Source: Pseudomonadota bacterium
GTDB lineage: Bacteria > Desulfobacterota > Syntrophobacteria > Syntrophobacterales > Syntrophobacteraceae
NCBI GenBank assembly: GCA_023416335.1
Contig: JAEZHY010000282.1
Coordinates: forward strand, 1-13,570
Length of the DNA stretch: 13,570 nt
Direction of reading: 5' to 3'
A program made the translations under genes and the position numbers. The notes under the pieces were generated by a model. It did not search any database. It saw nothing but the letters and a program-made list of their open reading frames with translations, and was not told where the DNA came from. Positions 7,164-13,566 of the stretch are shown here, one piece after another; within the stretch, counting starts at the first letter, position 1, and the number at the start of each line of letters is the position of its first letter.

Positions 7164-7489
7164 ATTCCGGATTTTCCTTTCATGGTTCATGTCAGGGATG
7201 CCCCGGCATGCGTATCGGGACAACTTTTTGCGCACGCGGAGGCGGAATCGATGGGTTGTCGCCCGGCCTGCGGGTCTGCGCAGATGTGAGCGATGGGAAC
7301 GTATTGAATCTAAACACCGGTGCGGGTCCGGGCAACGGAGGGCTGAAGGCGTAGGACCAAAGACGGAATTCTTTTATCGATCTGTTATAATTCTTCGAAT
7401 TCCGGCTCGTATGCCGAAGACGGATTCTTCAACTTTCCGTCTTCTGTCCTCCGCCCGGAAATGATTATTGTTTTTCTAGGAGAGCGAAA
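7164..7489. other. Divergent intergenic region cobO / DCC gene
   Basis: The 326 bases between the two divergent genes contain no supported gene; open frames on the + strand lack ribosome sites. The region should hold promoters for both directions. Only the + strand one could be located, at 7383-7391. Confidence 0.6.
7383..7391 (+). promoter_or_regulatory. Extended -10 promoter candidate
   Basis: TGTTATAAT reads as a perfect TGn extension plus TATAAT. No good -35 box lies 16-18 bp upstream, which is tolerated in extended -10 promoters. Transcription would begin near 7398, about 92 nt before the DCC gene start. Confidence 0.45.
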
Positions 7490-7888
7490 ATGGACAAGCC
7501 GATAGTTTTATTCGACGGTTGCTGCAACCTTTGCACGAAGTCGGTCCAGTTCATTATCGACAGGGACCCCGGCGGTCACTTCCGTTTTGCTTCCATTCGG
7601 TCCGGTGCGGGCAGGGAGCTTTTGGAGAAGTGCTCGATCGATCCGGACAAGGTCGATGCAATAGTATTGGTGGAAAACGGAAAGTGCCTGACCCGGAGTG
7701 ATGCTGCCTTGGCCGTGGCTGCAAAACTGGGGGGCCTCTGGCCGCTGGTTTCGACTTTGCGGATATTGCCGCGCTTCTTGCGCGACTGGTCCTATAATCT
7801 GGTCGCCCGGAACCGCCATCGTCTTCTCGGGGAGAGCGAAACCTGCTCAATGCCTTCGGAAAAGGATGCAGAACGCTTTCTTTACTAA
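7490..7888 (+). CDS. DCC-family thiol-disulfide oxidoreductase (DUF393)
   Basis: Encodes 132 residues. The N terminus VLFDGCCNLCTKSVQFIIDRD contains the family's DxxCxxC signature (Asp9, Cys12, Cys15) in a thioredoxin-like beta-alpha start. FRFASIRSGAGRELL (31-45) and a C-terminal YNLVARNRHRLLG (102-114) followed by Cys119 are also typical. Length is normal. Members are predicted soluble thiol-disulfide exchange proteins; physiological partners are not established to my knowledge. AGGAG lies 7 nt before the ATG. It may begin a short transcript with the 35-residue frame and CsbD, ending at the terminator at 8330, though the gap to CsbD is about 210 bp and could hold its own promoter. Confidence 0.92.
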   Translation: MDKPIVLFDGCCNLCTKSVQFIIDRDPGGHFRFASIRSGAGRELLEKCSIDPDKVDAIVLVENGKCLTRSDAALAVAAKLGGLWPLVSTLRILPRFLRDWSYNLVARNRHRLLGESETCSMPSEKDAERFLY

Positions 7889-7950
7889 TGAATTCCAGAG
7901 ATTACATTCAAGTGTAGAAGCTTGCCTGTTCTGAGAGGAAGTGGTGATAA

Positions 7951-8058
7951 ATGCGGAAAGATGATTTCCTGATAAATTTGTTCGTCGGCACCGTTCTCAT
8001 GGTGGCTTCGATCCAGGATCTTTTCTCCAGGAAGCTTTCCCGGAAGGACAAGAGATAA
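7951..8058 (+). CDS. Possible 35-residue single-pass membrane peptide
   Basis: An ATG at 7951 opens 35 codons ending at TAA 8056-8058. The peptide begins MRKDDFLINLFVGTVLMVAS and ends with the basic tail RKLSRKDKR. Residues 6-21 are hydrophobic, so it could be a small membrane peptide with positive ends. The upstream AGAGGAAGTGGTGATAA is purine-rich, but the best site is further away than ideal. It fills the gap between the DCC and CsbD genes on the same strand. I recognise no family; chance is a real alternative. Confidence 0.4.
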   Translation: MRKDDFLINLFVGTVLMVASIQDLFSRKLSRKDKR

Positions 8059-8097
8059 TTCCCGGAATATTAGATTTACAGAAGATGGAGATATTAG

Positions 8098-8298
8098 ATG
8101 AATTGGGATCAGATAGAAGGAAACTGGAAACAGATTAAGGGCAAACTGCGCGAGAAGTGGGGAAAATTCACTGACGACGACTGGGACCAAATCGAAGGAA
8201 AACGTGAGCACCTGATTGGAAAGATTCAGGAGAGATACGGCAAAACACGCGACCAGGCCGAGCAGGAAGTAGACGACTGGAAACAAACTTATCACTGA
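8098..8298 (+). CDS. CsbD-family stress protein
   Basis: Encodes 66 residues beginning MNWDQIEGNWKQIKGKLREK, the standard CsbD opening, with a second half-repeat WDQIEGKREHLIGKIQERYG and an acidic DQAEQEVDDWK end. CsbD proteins are small, soluble, highly charged and helical. They are induced by general stress in several bacteria, but their molecular action is unknown. GGAG is 7 nt upstream of the ATG, and an intrinsic terminator follows 32 bp after the stop. The internal repeat (WDQIEG at 3-8 and 29-34) is a feature of the family. Confidence 0.94.
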   Translation: MNWDQIEGNWKQIKGKLREKWGKFTDDDWDQIEGKREHLIGKIQERYGKTRDQAEQEVDDWKQTYH

Positions 8299-8329
8299 TT
8301 CTGCGCGTGCCTTCGTGAGCTGCAGATTG

Positions 8330-8355
8330 AGCCCCCCACCGGCGGGGGCTTTTTT
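8330..8355 (+). terminator. Intrinsic terminator after CsbD
   Basis: AGCCCCC (8330-8336) pairs with GGGGGCT (8344-8350) around a 7-nt loop, followed directly by a run of T to 8355. This ends transcription of the + strand run DCC to CsbD. On the minus strand the hairpin lacks a following T run. Confidence 0.92.
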
Positions 8356-8423
8356 CCGTCTTTGTACGAAGTTTGGCGGAAACGGCAAAGAAGGTCTGCT
8401 GCAAAACCACCCGATCGATTCGA

Positions 8424-8897
8424 TTAAATTTCTATGGAGATAATGCGGTACAGGCGGGTCCCGGAAGGCGTGGGAACGACAACCTCATCTCCCTCGCGAT
8501 GTCCCATCATGGATTTGCCCACAGGGGACTCCACCGAAAGCTTTCCATCGGATACATCGGACTCCCAGGGGCCTACCATCTCGTACTGATTGATCTCACC
8601 GGACTCAAGGTTCTCGATTACGATTACCGTCCCGAATCCCACCTGTTTGAAAAAGAATTTTCTGCCCACGACGATCTCGCAATGGGCCAACTTTTCCTCG
8701 ATGTCGTTGATCCTCTTCTCCAGCGTAAGGTGACGTTCACGTGCCAGCAGGTACTGCTGATTTTCGATCTTTACGCCGTAGCCACGCGCCTCGTGCAACT
8801 CTGCGAGGACTTCCGGGCGGACATCCTTCCGGAGATGTGCAAGCTCTCGAATGAGACGGCGATAGCCCTTTCGCGTTATGGGAAACTTCTGCGTCAT
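8424..8897 (-). CDS. greA: GreA/GreB-family transcription elongation factor with altered tip
   Basis: Encodes 157 residues from the ATG at 8897, close to the 158 of GreA; an upstream in-frame start at 8930 would lie inside the Nudix gene. Residues 1-75 form the coiled-coil domain and 80-157 the FKBP-like domain (SVESPVGKSMMGHREGDEVVV, then LYRIISIEI). Gre factors enter the RNA polymerase secondary channel and trigger cleavage of backtracked RNA. The tip normally reads GDLxEN, with two acids binding Mg2+. Here it is GVKIEN (41-46): the aspartate position holds Val42, while Glu45 remains. That predicts weak or altered cleavage, or a regulatory role (inference). Its start is 4 bp after the Nudix stop with no clear ribosome site of its own, so translation is probably coupled. 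A standard greA may exist elsewhere. Confidence 0.9.
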   Translation of the reverse strand: MTQKFPITRKGYRRLIRELAHLRKDVRPEVLAELHEARGYGVKIENQQYLLARERHLTLEKRINDIEEKLAHCEIVVGRKFFFKQVGFGTVIVIENLESGEINQYEMVGPWESDVSDGKLSVESPVGKSMMGHREGDEVVVPTPSGTRLYRIISIEI

Positions 8898-8901
8898 TTT
8901 G

Positions 8902-9456
8902 TTATCTGAAAAAACTGTCGGAAATTGCACCGCTTTCCAGTTTTGCCCTGAAAAGGGAGATGCCGATGACGGTCTTGCCGTCCCTGATTTCGCCTTTCAT
9001 AATCATATCATGCACATGACTCAATTTAAGCACTTCGACCCGGGATATTTCGTCCTTGTCCTCCCGGTCCGAGATTCTCTGCAGTCCGGCCCCTGCAAAG
9101 ATCCTTATCACCTCACTGGCATATCCGATTGCAGGGTAGTAGCTGAAGATTTCCGCCAGGCGCCCGGGCCTGTAGCCGGTTTCCTCGAATAGTTCGCGGC
9201 CGGCGCATACTTCGGCTGTTTCGCCCGGGTCCACTTTCCCGGCAGGGATTTCGAGCGTTTCGCAAGCGATCGCATATCTCCACTGCCTCACCATCAATAT
9301 GTGTTCCGGGTCGGTGAATGCCACTATTGCAGCAGCTTCGGGATGCTCTATTCGGATCCGCTCGGTGATTTTTCCAGTCTGCAGCCTGACCGAGTCAAGG
9401 CTCGCACTGAAGTGCCTGGCCTGCAAAGTCCCCAGTGTTCTGATTTTCTCTTCCAT
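8902..9456 (-). CDS. Nudix hydrolase, ADP-ribose pyrophosphatase type
   Basis: Encodes 184 residues. I chose the ATG at 9456 because GAGGA sits 9 nt upstream; the in-frame TTG at 9474 is less likely. The Nudix box is complete at residues 73-95 (GKVDPGE, then seven residues, then RELFEETGY), giving the metal-binding glutamates. Before it, LMVRQWRYA and TLEIPAG, and after it YYPAIGYASEVIRIFAG, follow the ADP-ribose pyrophosphatase (NudF-like) pattern. Such enzymes split ADP-ribose to AMP and ribose 5-phosphate in the cytosol, clearing a reactive NAD breakdown product. The exact substrate is inferred from these motifs. First gene of a two-gene unit with the GreA-like factor; a TATAAT box lies 58 bp upstream. 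Confidence 0.93.
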   Translation of the reverse strand: MEEKIRTLGTLQARHFSASLDSVRLQTGKITERIRIEHPEAAAIVAFTDPEHILMVRQWRYAIACETLEIPAGKVDPGETAEVCAGRELFEETGYRPGRLAEIFSYYPAIGYASEVIRIFAGAGLQRISDREDKDEISRVEVLKLSHVHDMIMKGEIRDGKTVIGISLFRAKLESGAISDSFFR

Positions 9457-9513
9457 CGATTCCGGTCCTCGCAATGCGAATTTGAATCCATCCTCCCACA
9501 GGGAAGAAGTGCA

Positions 9514-9519
9514 ATTATA
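9514..9519 (-). promoter_or_regulatory. -10 box upstream of the Nudix-greA unit
   Basis: The minus strand reads TATAAT here, 58 bp before the Nudix ATG, predicting a leader of about 50 nt. The -35 region, 16-18 bp further up, falls inside the heptamer repeat and offers only a weak match (TGTTCA). Confidence 0.45.
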
Positions 9520-9521
9520 CA

Positions 9522-9549
9522 GTGAACGGTGAGCGGTGAACAGTGAGCA
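9522..9549. repeat. Heptamer tandem repeat, four units
   Basis: Four successive 7-bp units read GTGAACG, GTGAGCG, GTGAACA, GTGAGCA. Two more units (GTGAGCG, GTGAGCT) lie at 9613-9626, and three at 5434-5454 in opposite orientation. Confidence 0.85.
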
Positions 9550-9655
9550 GAAGAACCGGCGTTCGAGGGGGACCTTTTGCGGCAGTTTGAAGGAAGAAGG
9601 GGAGGGTGGGCAGTGAGCGGTGAGCTGAAAAAGCCCACGGAAAATGCCGGGCCTG

Positions 9656-9677
9656 GGTTCCCAAGGCCTTGGGAACC
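9656..9677. repeat. 22-bp perfect palindrome
   Basis: The half GGTTCCCAAGG (9656-9666) is followed without spacer by its exact complement CCTTGGGAACC (9667-9677). A related fragment (TGCCTGGGAACCGG) is seen near 6410, so it may be part of another dispersed element. Confidence 0.75.
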
Positions 9678-9740
9678 GGCGATTTCAAAGCCCTCTTATG
9701 GCGAGGTTTCGCGACCGCGACATTTTTTCGGCTCCCGGCC

Positions 9741-9762
9741 GGCACGGTCAGGAAACCGTGCC
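9741..9762. repeat. GGCACGGT hairpin element, copy 1
   Basis: GGCACGGT (9741-9748) pairs with ACCGTGCC (9755-9762) over a 6-nt loop. The flanks CTCCCGGCC and TCAACTCCAACGG are shared, in reverse complement, with the copies at 13150-13171 and 13370-13391. Confidence 0.8.
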
Positions 9763-9798
9763 TCAACTCCAACGGGGCTTTCCGCTCAAAGCAAAACC

Positions 9799-9902
9799 GT
9801 GTGGGCACGAAGCTTTATTGTGCCCACCATCCGTCCTCTCGGATCAGTGCCCGTCAGGATGGCCGGTGCGGTGGGCACCCTAAAAGACGGTGCCCACCCT
9901 AC
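9799..9902 (-). repeat. Palindromic element, copy B (reversed)
   Basis: Ends with GTGCCCACCCTAC at 9890-9902. The other terminus is reduced to GTGTGGGCAC (9799-9808), having lost TAGG. The internal hairpins are kept, and the copy is in the opposite orientation to copies A, C and D. Confidence 0.75.
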
Positions 9903-9946
9903 ACGGCTGCCGCAGCGCATCTATCCCTGCAGAGTGATTAAGAGGA

Positions 9947-10555
9947 CTACTCTTCCCGCGAAATCTTTTCCCAGAGATCGTCGATTTGTCTCATCGTCTG
10001 TTCGAGGCTGCCGCCGTTGTCGATAATGTAATGGGCGCGGTCCTTTTTGGAATCGATCGGATACTGCATGGCAAGGGTCCGTTCGGCTTCCGGAAGACTG
10101 ATTTTGTCCCTTTCGGCCAATCTTCGAACCTGTACTTCGGGAGCGGCGTAGGCAAGCAGGATCAGGTCGAAATCCTTGTCGAAGCCGCCTTCGAACAGGA
10201 GGGGTATATCAAAAATGACGATCGTTTGCGGATGCAGCCTTCTGACTTTCTCCCAATCCTCCCACATCGCCCGGAGAATGAAAGGGTGGAGGACCGCATC
10301 CAGTTTTTCCCGAAGAGAAGGATCCTCAATGATCCTTTCGCGCAGTTCCCGTCTCCTGAGCCTTCCGTCCGGGTCAAAAAAAGCCGGACCGATCAGATCC
10401 TTCAACGCCTTCCATGAAGGCGTTTCCGGTTCGACGACCCGGCGTGCATACTCATCCGCATCCAATACGGTTGCGCCAAGCTCTTTAAGCCTTCTTGCCA
10501 CGGTTGATTTCCCGGTGGCAATACCGCCCGTGAGTGCAATTTTTCCGTTACGCAT
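9947..10555 (-). CDS. coaE: Dephospho-CoA kinase
   Basis: Encodes 202 residues, the normal length. It catalyses the last step of coenzyme A synthesis, phosphorylating the 3'-hydroxyl of dephospho-CoA with ATP in the cytoplasm. The P-loop is TGGIATGKSTVA (9-20), then LDADEYARRVV (31-41), the conserved LHPFI (89-93), IFDIPLLFE (114-122) and the lid-to-C-terminal pattern RRLAERDK, MQYPIDSKKDRAHYIIDNGG. The start at 10555 fits the family's N terminus, but there is no clear Shine-Dalgarno, and the ATG sits directly against an A/T-based hairpin (10559-10588). It lies 66 bp downstream of the exported-protein gene on the same strand. Identity is sure. Confidence 0.97.
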   Translation of the reverse strand: MRNGKIALTGGIATGKSTVARRLKELGATVLDADEYARRVVEPETPSWKALKDLIGPAFFDPDGRLRRRELRERIIEDPSLREKLDAVLHPFILRAMWEDWEKVRRLHPQTIVIFDIPLLFEGGFDKDFDLILLAYAAPEVQVRRLAERDKISLPEAERTLAMQYPIDSKKDRAHYIIDNGGSLEQTMRQIDDLWEKISREE

Positions 10556-10558
10556 CAG

Positions 10559-10614
10559 AAAACAGCAACCGCATCCGCAAGCTGTTTTCCGGCCTTCACC
10601 CGGAGGTGGGCCGG
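10559..10614 (-). other. Pair of hairpins between the exported-protein gene and coaE
   Basis: On the minus strand, CCGGCC with GGCCGG (10589-10614, with an inner CACC/GGTG stem) comes first. It is followed by AAAACAGC with GCTGTTTT (10559-10588), ending in TTTTC directly before the coaE ATG. Together they could terminate the upstream transcript partly or limit coaE translation. Whether they act as a terminator is uncertain because the T run is only four. Confidence 0.4.
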
Positions 10615-10621
10615 AGGAACT

Positions 10622-10942
10622 TTAAAAATCTATATCTCCGACCGGCCTGGTGAACGTGTAACGAAACGGCTGTTCCACCAGATACTTGTTGGCGGTATCA
10701 CAACTGTTGGAAGTTGCCGCCCACGGAGCAGCCACCAAGCTCGATCCCAGTCCGATCGCCGTTGCAGCCAGGCCAAGCGGCCTGAGGATGAAGACGTCGA
10801 ACATGATCCGTTCGCCCATGTACGGCTTGGTGAAATCCCCGGAAAGGTTGGGATCGGGCGGAAGCCTTTCGTCCTGCGCAAAAGCCGGAACGGTCATTGC
10901 CAGCATGGCGACAACGGTGAGAGCTATCAGGAACTTTTTCAT
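10622..10942 (-). CDS. Small exported protein of unknown function
   Basis: Encodes 106 residues. Residues 1-22 are a classical signal peptide (MKKF, hydrophobic LIALTVVAMLAMTVP, cleavage after AFA). The mature part has a hydrophobic stretch at about 55-75 and two similar motifs, RPLG (54-57) and RPVG (99-102), with VEQPFRYTFTRPVG near the end. I have seen this ending (YTF.RP.G) in short exported proteins of other Proteobacteria, but no function comes to mind. The hydrophobic segment suggests it stays membrane-associated. AAGGAG lies 7 nt upstream of the ATG. It could be cotranscribed with coaE, though two hairpins separate them. Confidence 0.82.
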   Translation of the reverse strand: MKKFLIALTVVAMLAMTVPAFAQDERLPPDPNLSGDFTKPYMGERIMFDVFILRPLGLAATAIGLGSSLVAAPWAATSNSCDTANKYLVEQPFRYTFTRPVGDIDF

Positions 10943-11406
10943 GGCCGGTCTCCTTCGGTCGAATTACAATCGATTACAGTTTTGCTGTTCAAAATACAAT
11001 CTCACCGTGAATTAGCCTTCAATCCGCGGTAGATGAAGAGGTTGCCTTACTCAAGAGCATAGATCATGCCATTGGGTAAGTTAATGCCGCCGGGTGGAAG
11101 GCGCATGCCGGGATTAAACAGAAATATCGGCTCAAACCTCATTCTTGTCAAAAGATTTATTCGGGCAAAAGATGGCAAGTGATTACTCCTTTTTTACGAT
11201 ATCGCACCGGAGGCCGGACTTGATTCATAAGCTCGCTCCGGCCAACGCTTTCGGATGATTACCTTCTTTATTGGATAAAGGCAGCCTGCTGCCGGCCATT
11301 ACGTATTCCGTAGATCCAATGCACTTTCGAGTGGAAACAAAGTCTGAACAATGGCATTAGTCTGTCGAAAAGCGACAAGATTTCATATGTCTGTTGAGGA
11401 GAGTCT
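10943..11406. other. Divergent intergenic region
   Basis: The 464 bases between the exported-protein gene (minus) and the DUF6178 gene (plus) show no supported gene; a 38-codon frame from 11066 has no ribosome site. A weak minus-strand promoter is possible: TTGAAC at 10987-10992 and TGTAAT at 10963-10968, with an 18-bp spacer. ATTACA occurs twice, 10 bp apart (10963, 10973). TGTCG-N5-CGACA lies at 11363-11377, 29 bp before the DUF6178 start, and could be a small operator or hairpin. Confidence 0.5.
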
Positions 11407-13101
11407 ATGCCTGCGGAAATTGTGGATCTGAATGAAAAAAGGCTTGAAAAGCTCGGTCCCGGACAGCGCGTGCGCGAGTTGATGCGCATCCCCGCGAAGA
11501 GACGGCTCGAATTGATCCTGGAGAGTACGGACGCGGAGCGCACCATGGCGGCGCTCGATGTAAACGACTTCTTTCATTTTCTCCAGGAAATCGGTCCGGA
11601 TGATTCTCTCCCGATGCTCGCCCTGGCGAGTGTGGAACAGATAAATCACCTTTTCGACATCGATTGGTGGCGAAAGGATTCGCTCGAGCCCGCAAAAGCC
11701 CTGACCTGGCTTGACCGGCTGAACAGGGCAAGCGAGCGCAAACTCGTCGAATGGCTCTACAACGCCGATTTCGATTTGCTCGTTGCGCTTTTCAAACAAT
11801 GGATCTCCGTGGACGTCGTACCCGAAGACATCGACCTGGTCGAAGCCCGGGACCTGCTTCCGCCGAAGACCCTGGACGATCATTTCTTCTGGGAATCCCG
11901 ATATCCTCAGTATGAAGATTTGATCAACGGGCTGCTCTCGATAATGTTCGAGATCAATTACGGTTTCTTCAAGGAACTCATGAACAGCATTCTCTACGCA
12001 GTGACGGTCGAGTCGGAGGAGCAGGCGTATCATTTCCACAGGGCCAGGCTATCCGAGCACTCCGTCCCGGAACTCGAGGAGGCACTCGAGATTTACAGGG
12101 CAATACGGCCGAACGAGTTTACCTTGAAAAGGCCCATGGAATCCGGCGAGGAAGGGGAGCGCCCGCCCTCTTTCGCCCTGGCCCTCGTGCAGGAAGGCGA
12201 TCTTCTCGGACGCGTGCTGCGGCAGGTGCAGGATATCGACCTCGCGGATACGCTCCAGTTGGAACTGGCATCCCTTGCCAACAAGGTCGTCGTCGCCGAT
12301 CAGGTTGCCCCCGACAATGCGGAAGCCCTCAGGGGGGCAGTTGAAAAAGCGCTCGCCTATGTGAACCTCGGGCTGGAGATCAAGTCCGGAGGGGAGGTCG
12401 AGAAAGCGGCGGAAATCATTCGAAATACTTTTCTGGAGCATCTTTTCCGGCTTGCTCAGGCGGAAGTTGCCCGGGTAAGAGGGCGATTGCAGAAAGCCGT
12501 CAGGAGCGGATGGCCGGCCCAGTCTTCGTCCGGCATCAAAATCCTGGACGGGGAATGGTTCGACGCGGCGGAGGAGCTTCTTCGGAAGACTCCGAGACTT
12601 CTTAAACTGCCGGTGCATGAACCGACACAGGGAGCCATTCCGCAATTCGACCTTTTCAAGACGCCCCAGGATATCGGCCGGGGCAACTACATTGTCGATG
12701 TCATCACCGGCGCGGGAGGAATTTATAAGTCCCTGGCAAAAGACCCGCGCGAACTCGAACCCTTGCTGTGGCCGGAAGCGCAGGTGCAGAGCCTTGAAGA
12801 CATCACGCTTGGAGTGATGGTCTTTACGGCTGCGGCAAATTTCCTGACAAAGGGGAATTGGTCGGTCGATCCTCTTCCGGCAGGGAACTGGCCGCAGGAT
12901 TTTGCCAAATTTCAGCCGCAGGAGCTGGACAGGGTCGTCATGGATTGGGTCTATAAGAAAATTTCCGAGCAGGGGGAGAGGAATCTTGCGGAAGCCTATC
13001 TGGCGCCGATTCTGCGCGATTACGATTTTGAAATGAAACCGTTTTCGCCCGCAAATCCGCCGGAGGCGCAAATGGTCAAATTCTTTCTGTTCCGGGAATA
13101 G
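11407..13101 (+). CDS. DUF6178-family protein
   Basis: Encodes 564 residues, acidic and probably all-helical, with no signal peptide or membrane helix, hence likely cytoplasmic. From memory it matches a family (DUF6178) found mainly in sulfate-reducing and syntrophic Desulfobacterota. Recognisable stretches include PGQRVRELMRIPAKRRLELI (18-37), DVNDFFHFLQEIGPDDSL (50-67), VEQINHLFDIDWWRKD (75-90) and the C-terminal LAPILRDYDFEMKPF. The N-terminal third has repeated short helices around tryptophan and aspartate, reminiscent of tandem helical repeats. No catalytic motif stands out and the function is unknown. GAGGAG sits just before the ATG. It appears to be a single gene with no partner; downstream lie only repeats, whose first hairpin (13150-13171) could end the transcript. 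Confidence 0.85.
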   Translation: MPAEIVDLNEKRLEKLGPGQRVRELMRIPAKRRLELILESTDAERTMAALDVNDFFHFLQEIGPDDSLPMLALASVEQINHLFDIDWWRKDSLEPAKALTWLDRLNRASERKLVEWLYNADFDLLVALFKQWISVDVVPEDIDLVEARDLLPPKTLDDHFFWESRYPQYEDLINGLLSIMFEINYGFFKELMNSILYAVTVESEEQAYHFHRARLSEHSVPELEEALEIYRAIRPNEFTLKRPMESGEEGERPPSFALALVQEGDLLGRVLRQVQDIDLADTLQLELASLANKVVVADQVAPDNAEALRGAVEKALAYVNLGLEIKSGGEVEKAAEIIRNTFLEHLFRLAQAEVARVRGRLQKAVRSGWPAQSSSGIKILDGEWFDAAEELLRKTPRLLKLPVHEPTQGAIPQFDLFKTPQDIGRGNYIVDVITGAGGIYKSLAKDPRELEPLLWPEAQVQSLEDITLGVMVFTAAANFLTKGNWSVDPLPAGNWPQDFAKFQPQELDRVVMDWVYKKISEQGERNLAEAYLAPILRDYDFEMKPFSPANPPEAQMVKFFLFRE

Positions 13102-13149
13102 GCGGATCGGAAGGCAATTAAGAAAAGCCTTTCGTTCCCGTTGAGTTGA

Positions 13150-13171
13150 GGCACGGTTTCCTGACCGTGCC
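13150..13171. repeat. GGCACGGT hairpin element, copy 2
   Basis: GGCACGGT (13150-13157), loop TTCCTG, ACCGTGCC (13164-13171). It lies 49 bp after the DUF6178 stop and may act as a transcript end. The opposite-orientation partner is at 9741-9762. Confidence 0.8.
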
Positions 13172-13237
13172 GGCCGGGAGCCGAATAAATGAAGGCCGAT
13201 TAAGAAAAGCCAATTAATAAGGAGAACGGCAGCGGCG

Positions 13238-13344
13238 GTAGGGTGGGCACCCCGTTTTTGGGGTGCCCACCGTCCGGCAATTCCGATGAGGTTTATTCCA
13301 AGGTGGTGGGCGGTGGGCACGATAAAGCCTTGTGCCCACCCTAC
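13238..13344 (+). repeat. Palindromic element, copy C (107 bp, best preserved)
   Basis: GTAGGGTGGGCAC (13238-13250) and GTGCCCACCCTAC (13332-13344) are perfect 13-bp inverted termini. Inside, a left hairpin has a 12-bp stem (13242-13253 with 13260-13271, loop GTTTTT) and a right hairpin a 9-bp stem (13312-13320 with 13332-13340). No coding capacity. Confidence 0.85.
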
Positions 13345-13369
13345 ACGGCTTCCGTTCCCGTTATGTTAA

Positions 13370-13391
13370 GGCACGGTTTCCTGACCGTGCC
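13370..13391. repeat. GGCACGGT hairpin element, copy 3
   Basis: Identical in stem and loop to copy 2, exactly 220 bp downstream, within the second tandem unit. Confidence 0.8.
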
Positions 13392-13455
13392 GGCGGGAGC
13401 CGAATAAATGAAGGCCGATTAAGAAAAGCCAATTAATAAGGAGAACGGCAGCGGC

Positions 13456-13566
13456 GTAGGGTGGGTACCCTGTATTTCGGGTGCCCACCGTCCGGCAATT
13501 CCAGTCAGGTTTATTCCAAGGTGGGTGGTGGGCGGTGGGCACGATAAAGCCTTGTGCCCACCCTAC
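13456..13566 (+). repeat. Palindromic element, copy D (111 bp)
   Basis: GTAGGGTGGGTAC (13456-13468) and GTGCCCACCCTAC (13554-13566) are the termini, with one mismatch. It differs from copy C by a changed left loop (TGTATTTC) and extra GGTGG near 13521-13533. Confidence 0.83.

Larger units (their letters stand above)
9457..9946. other. Repeat-filled intergenic region
   Basis: The 490 bases between the Nudix gene and coaE hold the Nudix promoter, two stretches of the GTGAGC heptamer repeat, a 22-bp perfect palindrome, one hairpin of the GGCACGGT type and one reversed copy of the 105-bp element. Open frames on both strands here run across these repeats and are not supported. Confidence 0.75.

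Noticed and set aside
7164..7489. B12 riboswitch upstream of cobO
   Set aside because: I looked for a B12-box-like element and the long structured leader and did not see either.
7885..8388. 167-codon minus-strand frame opposite CsbD
   Set aside because: It is the antisense shadow of csbD and the terminator; csbD has a clear family match and ribosome site.
12049..13320. 423-codon minus-strand frame opposite the DUF6178 gene
   Set aside because: It reads the antisense of a convincing gene and begins in the palindromic repeats; codon pattern and family evidence favour the + strand.
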